Of a stretch of DNA of 8,505 nucleotides, positions 7,002 to 8,505 are shown one piece after another. Source of the DNA: Armatimonadota bacterium (GTDB taxonomy: Bacteria; Armatimonadota; SYMT01); contig JAJFMS010000478.1 in NCBI GenBank assembly GCA_020696885.1, forward strand, positions 1-8,505, read 5' to 3'. The stretch's first letter is position 1, and the number at the start of each line of letters is the position of its first letter. A program made the position numbers and the translations under genes. The notes below the pieces were generated by a model. It was not told the DNA's origin and ran no database searches. It was given only the letters and a program-made list of their open reading frames with translations.

Positions 7002-7014
7002 TGTCCTCACCTCC
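7002..7014 (-). promoter_or_regulatory. Near-perfect Shine-Dalgarno for ftsL
   Basis: GGAGGTGA on the minus strand (7007-7014) with a 5-nt spacer to GTG at 7001-6999. It is the strongest ribosome-binding site in the window and fixes the ftsL start. Confidence 0.85.
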
Positions 7015-7103
7015 ACTGGCGATAGTCGGCGCGAGGCTGAATTTACTACACAAAACTTTCACAATTCCGCGCGAAATACACCATGAGCTGAGCAGAAAGC
7101 CGA

Positions 7104-7146
7104 GCAGGGGGAACCGCGGGGAAGGGGGAGCCGGCAGGGGGAGCCG
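7104..7146. repeat. Three 13-nt G/C-rich repeats in the ftsL leader
   Basis: GCAGGGGGAACCG (7104-7116), GAAGGGGGAGCCG (7121-7133) and GCAGGGGGAGCCG (7134-7146) on the plus strand, the last two directly abutting. In the transcript they are runs of CCCCC between GGC units, just downstream of the predicted start point of the ftsL promoter. No function is evident. Confidence 0.6.
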
Positions 7147-7154
7147 ACGAGGGG

Positions 7155-7163
7155 ATTATACCA
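7155..7163 (-). promoter_or_regulatory. Extended -10 promoter upstream of ftsL
   Basis: The minus strand reads TGG-TATAAT (7163 to 7155): a perfect -10 hexamer with the extended TGn element. The -35 region is poor; the best partial match, TTCAGG, is 19 nt upstream just after the rsmH stop, as expected of extended -10 promoters. Transcription would start near 7148, giving a leader of about 150 nt before ftsL. The palindrome CCACGTGG (7161-7168) overlaps the TG element. The promoter would allow ftsL and the downstream mur genes to be transcribed independently of rsmH. Confidence 0.65.
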
Positions 7164-7186
7164 CGTGGAAGCTCCCCTTCCTGAAC

Positions 7187-8149
7187 CTAATTCGATCTTT
7201 TTTCGGCCGCTCGCAGCCTCGCGCTGCGGGCTCGGGGATTGGTCGAAACCTCGTCCTCAGAGGGTTGGTCGGGTTTCCGCGTGAGGATCTTCAGTCGCTC
7301 TTGGGTGCCGCACATGCACATCGGCAGCTCGGGCGGGCAGTGGCACCGTCCGGAGAGAAACTCGAAGGTCCGCTTGACGATCCGGTCTTCCAGGCTGTGG
7401 TAGGCCAGCACCACAATGCGCCCCCCGGGGGCCAGTCGCTCCGTGGCCGCAGTGAGCGCGGGGGCGAGCGCGGCGAGCTCGTCATTGACGGCGATGCGCA
7501 GGGCCTGGAAGGAGCGGGTAGCCGGGTGGATGCGCCCACGGCGCTCGGCGGGCGGGTAAGCGCCCCAGATGGCGTCCACCAGGTCCTGGGTGGTAGCCAG
7601 CGGCCGCCGCTCCAGGACTCGCCGCGCGATGCGGCGGGAGTAGCGCTCTTCCCCGTACTTCCAAAGGATGTCCGCCAGCTCGTTTTCGGGCAGCGAGTTC
7701 ACCAGGTCCGCGGCGCTCTCTTCGGCCTCCGGGTTCATCCGCATGTCCAGCGGGCCGGAGGCGCGGAAGCTGAAGCCACGCTCCGGCAGGTCGAGCTGCA
7801 TGGAGGAGACGCCCAGGTCGAACAGTATGCCGTCGATCGCGGGAACGTCCAGCCGGTCCAACGCCTCACCCAGGTGGCGGAAATCCGTGTGCGCGGTGAG
7901 CAGCGGGCAGTCGGTCCAGCCCCAGCCGGCGCACTCTGCCTGCAGGCGAGCGGTGGCACGACGGAGGGCTTCCGGGTCCCGGTCGAGCCCGATGACCCGG
8001 CCGCCGGGACCCACCCGACGGAGTAGCTCCAAGGAGTGGCCGCCGAGCCCCAGCGTGCCGTCCACTACCGTGGCCCCCTCTTTAAGGGCCAGGTAGTCCA
8101 GGCACTCCCGCAGCATCACCGGGTCGTGTCGTGCGGTTGGTTCTTCCAT
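7187..8149 (-). CDS. rsmH: 16S rRNA (cytosine(1402)-N4)-methyltransferase
   Basis: SAM-dependent enzyme (MraW) that N4-methylates C1402 of 16S rRNA (E. coli numbering) in the ribosomal P site; cytoplasmic, and commonly the first or second gene of dcw clusters. 320 residues, typical length. Seen: the SAM-binding motif DGTLGLGGHS (30-39) followed by GLDRDPEAL, FDLGVSSMQLD, GFSFRASGPLDMRM, YGEERYSRRIARRV, PATRSFQALRIAVNDEL, YHSLEDRIVKRTF, a Cys-rich segment (CHCPPELPMCMCG) and the basic C-terminal tail with NPRARSARLRAAEK. The ATG at 8149-8147 gives the standard N-terminus (HDPVMLRECLDYL). No Shine-Dalgarno is seen upstream. The usual upstream partner mraZ is not adjacent; a repeat block and a terminator come first. 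Confidence 0.97.
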   Translation of the reverse strand: MEEPTARHDPVMLRECLDYLALKEGATVVDGTLGLGGHSLELLRRVGPGGRVIGLDRDPEALRRATARLQAECAGWGWTDCPLLTAHTDFRHLGEALDRLDVPAIDGILFDLGVSSMQLDLPERGFSFRASGPLDMRMNPEAEESAADLVNSLPENELADILWKYGEERYSRRIARRVLERRPLATTQDLVDAIWGAYPPAERRGRIHPATRSFQALRIAVNDELAALAPALTAATERLAPGGRIVVLAYHSLEDRIVKRTFEFLSGRCHCPPELPMCMCGTQERLKILTRKPDQPSEDEVSTNPRARSARLRAAEKRSN

Positions 8150-8221
8150 AGTGAGTTGGGGATGGGGCGGTCAGGAGTGGTGGACTAGTGGAGTGGTGGA
8201 GTGCTGGAGTAATGGAGTAAT

Positions 8222-8247
8222 GGGCCGCCGGTGCGGCCTGCGGTCGC
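8222..8247. repeat. 26-nt direct repeat, copy 1
   Basis: Starts GGGCCGCCGGTGCGGCC and ends TGCGGTCGC. It differs from copy 2 (8283-8308) only at its 5th and 23rd bases. It directly follows the left octamer array. Confidence 0.8.
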
Positions 8248-8248
8248 G

Positions 8249-8254
8249 ATTCTA
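8249..8254 (-). promoter_or_regulatory. Candidate -10 box for rsmH inside the repeat block
   Basis: The minus strand reads TAGAAT, five of six matches to TATAAT, about 100 nt before the rsmH ATG. The hexamer at 17-nt spacing is TTTGCT (3 of 6 to TTGACA), so the match is weak. It is listed because a promoter is expected between the terminator at 8375-8417 and rsmH, and this is the best candidate I see. Confidence 0.3.
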
Positions 8255-8282
8255 CATTACACCATTACTCCAGCAAACAAGT

Positions 8283-8308
8283 GGGCTGCCGGTGCGGCCT
8301 GCGGCCGC
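8283..8308. repeat. 26-nt direct repeat, copy 2
   Basis: Starts GGGCTGCCGGTGCGGCC and ends TGCGGCCGC. It lies 35 nt after copy 1, separated by two right-type octamers and a short A-rich stretch, so copy plus octamers looks like a duplicated module. Confidence 0.8.
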
Positions 8309-8374
8309 ATCCGCGTCAGCGTTATCCGTCGCCCATTACTCCACTACTCCATCACTCCATCACTCCATCACTCC

Positions 8375-8417
8375 AAACAGACAACGCGGGCGCGGTCTGG
8401 CTGGACCGCGCCCGCGT
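8375..8417 (-). terminator. Strong intrinsic terminator of the gene upstream of the cluster
   Basis: ACGCGGGCGCGGTC (8384-8397) and its exact complement (8404-8417) form a perfect 14-bp stem with a 6-nt loop; AGACA/TGTCT (8379-8383 with 8422-8426) could extend it. On the minus strand the stem is followed by TGTCTGTTT, T-rich as required; the plus-strand side is not. It lies about 50 nt after the stop at 8468, so it ends transcription of the gene entering from the right edge and insulates the dcw genes from it. Confidence 0.8.
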
Positions 8418-8443
8418 GCTGTGTCTAACTCCCCGCCGACGGT

Positions 8444-8460
8444 GCGTCCGGTACGGACGC
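8444..8460. repeat. 7-bp inverted repeat just after the upstream stop codon
   Basis: GCGTCCG-GTA-CGGACGC is a perfect 7-bp stem with a 3-nt loop, 7 nt beyond the stop codon of the gene at the right edge and upstream of the main terminator. It may protect the 3' end or assist termination. Confidence 0.55.
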
Positions 8461-8467
8461 GAACCGC

Positions 8468-8505
8468 TCAGGCGAAGAACTCTCGGTTGATCTGGATGTA
8501 GTTGG
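8468..8505 (-). CDS. C-terminal end of an unidentified gene, cut by window edge
   Basis: The minus strand reads NYIQINREFFA then TGA (8470-8468); eleven residues are too few to name the protein. That it is a real gene end is inferred from the two hairpins directly downstream, one a strong terminator. By dcw convention mraZ would be expected upstream of rsmH, but this tail does not look to me like a typical MraZ C-terminus, and the terminator argues against co-transcription with rsmH. Confidence 0.45.
   Translation of the reverse strand, partial: NYIQINREFFA

Larger units (their letters stand above)
8174..8374. repeat. Octamer arrays in opposite orientations around a duplicated core
   Basis: Left array: six phased octamers of GGAGTNNT type (8174-8221, e.g. 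GGAGTAAT twice at its end). Right array: five phased octamers of the complementary ANNACTCC type (8335-8374, ATTACTCC, ACTACTCC, then ATCACTCC three times). Two more right-type units lie inside (8256-8271). Between the arrays a 26-nt core occurs twice in direct orientation (8222-8247 and 8283-8308) with 24 of 26 identities. The outer arrays can pair to form a long imperfect stem enclosing the cores. No open frame of credible coding character covers it. It fills most of the 318-nt non-coding space between rsmH and the next gene. Confidence 0.85.

Noticed and set aside
7030..7075. Second promoter close to ftsL (TTGTGA and TAAATT on the minus strand)
   Set aside because: The spacing is about 13 nt and the -10 match is poor, whereas the extended -10 at 7155-7163 is much better.
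6926..8026. Plus-strand open frame of 366 codons opposite rsmH and the ftsL leader
   Set aside because: Runs across the rsmH-ftsL gap and antisense to rsmH; composition typical of a shadow frame.
8174..8374. CRISPR array
   Set aside because: Units are 8 nt in contiguous tandem with no spacers, and the 26-nt core occurs only twice; no cas genes are near.
8151..8501. Plus-strand open frame of 116 codons across the repeat block
   Set aside because: It consists of translated octamers and the terminator stem; no ribosome site and no conserved character.

Overview
The window is a GC-rich stretch of a bacterial division and cell wall (dcw) cluster. All recognisable genes lie on the minus strand, so transcription runs from high to low coordinates in the order rsmH - ftsL - ftsI - murE - murF - mraY - murD, with murD cut by the left edge. 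This is the classical dcw order. The products carry their family motifs: RsmH methylates 16S rRNA, FtsL and FtsI belong to the septal divisome, and MurD, MurE, MurF and MraY make lipid I from UDP-MurNAc-L-Ala. MurE has a DNPR motif, which points to meso-diaminopimelate peptidoglycan. The organism is a high-GC, probably Gram-negative-type bacterium. The octamer and heptamer repeats give me an impression of Gemmatimonadota, but I cannot prove that from the sequence.

Layout from right to left. At 8468-8505 is the tail of an unidentified minus-strand gene, followed by a hairpin and a very strong intrinsic terminator (8375-8417). At 8174-8374 is a repeat block of octamer arrays in both orientations around a duplicated 26-bp core. 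Next come rsmH (7187-8149), a 185-nt gap with an extended -10 promoter, and ftsL (6558-7001). A 104-nt gap follows, with a terminator-like hairpin directly before ftsI (4660-6453). Then ftsI, murE (3306-4667), murF (1880-3319) and mraY (891-1880) overlap by 8, 14 and 1 nt, a tightly coupled unit. A 217-nt gap of small hairpins and heptamer repeats separates mraY from murD (1-673).

The coding content is ordinary housekeeping with one striking exception: MurE lacks about 42 residues between its P-loop helix and the MEVSSH motif, including the region of the conserved Thr-Thr that contacts UDP-MurNAc. The other unusual material is between genes. The block upstream of rsmH must hold the cluster's first promoter if the terminator works. 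An attenuator-like hairpin precedes ftsI, and phased heptamers form the murD leader. The three genes that follow non-coding gaps without a Shine-Dalgarno (rsmH, ftsI, murD) contrast with ftsL, murE and mraY, which have clear ones.
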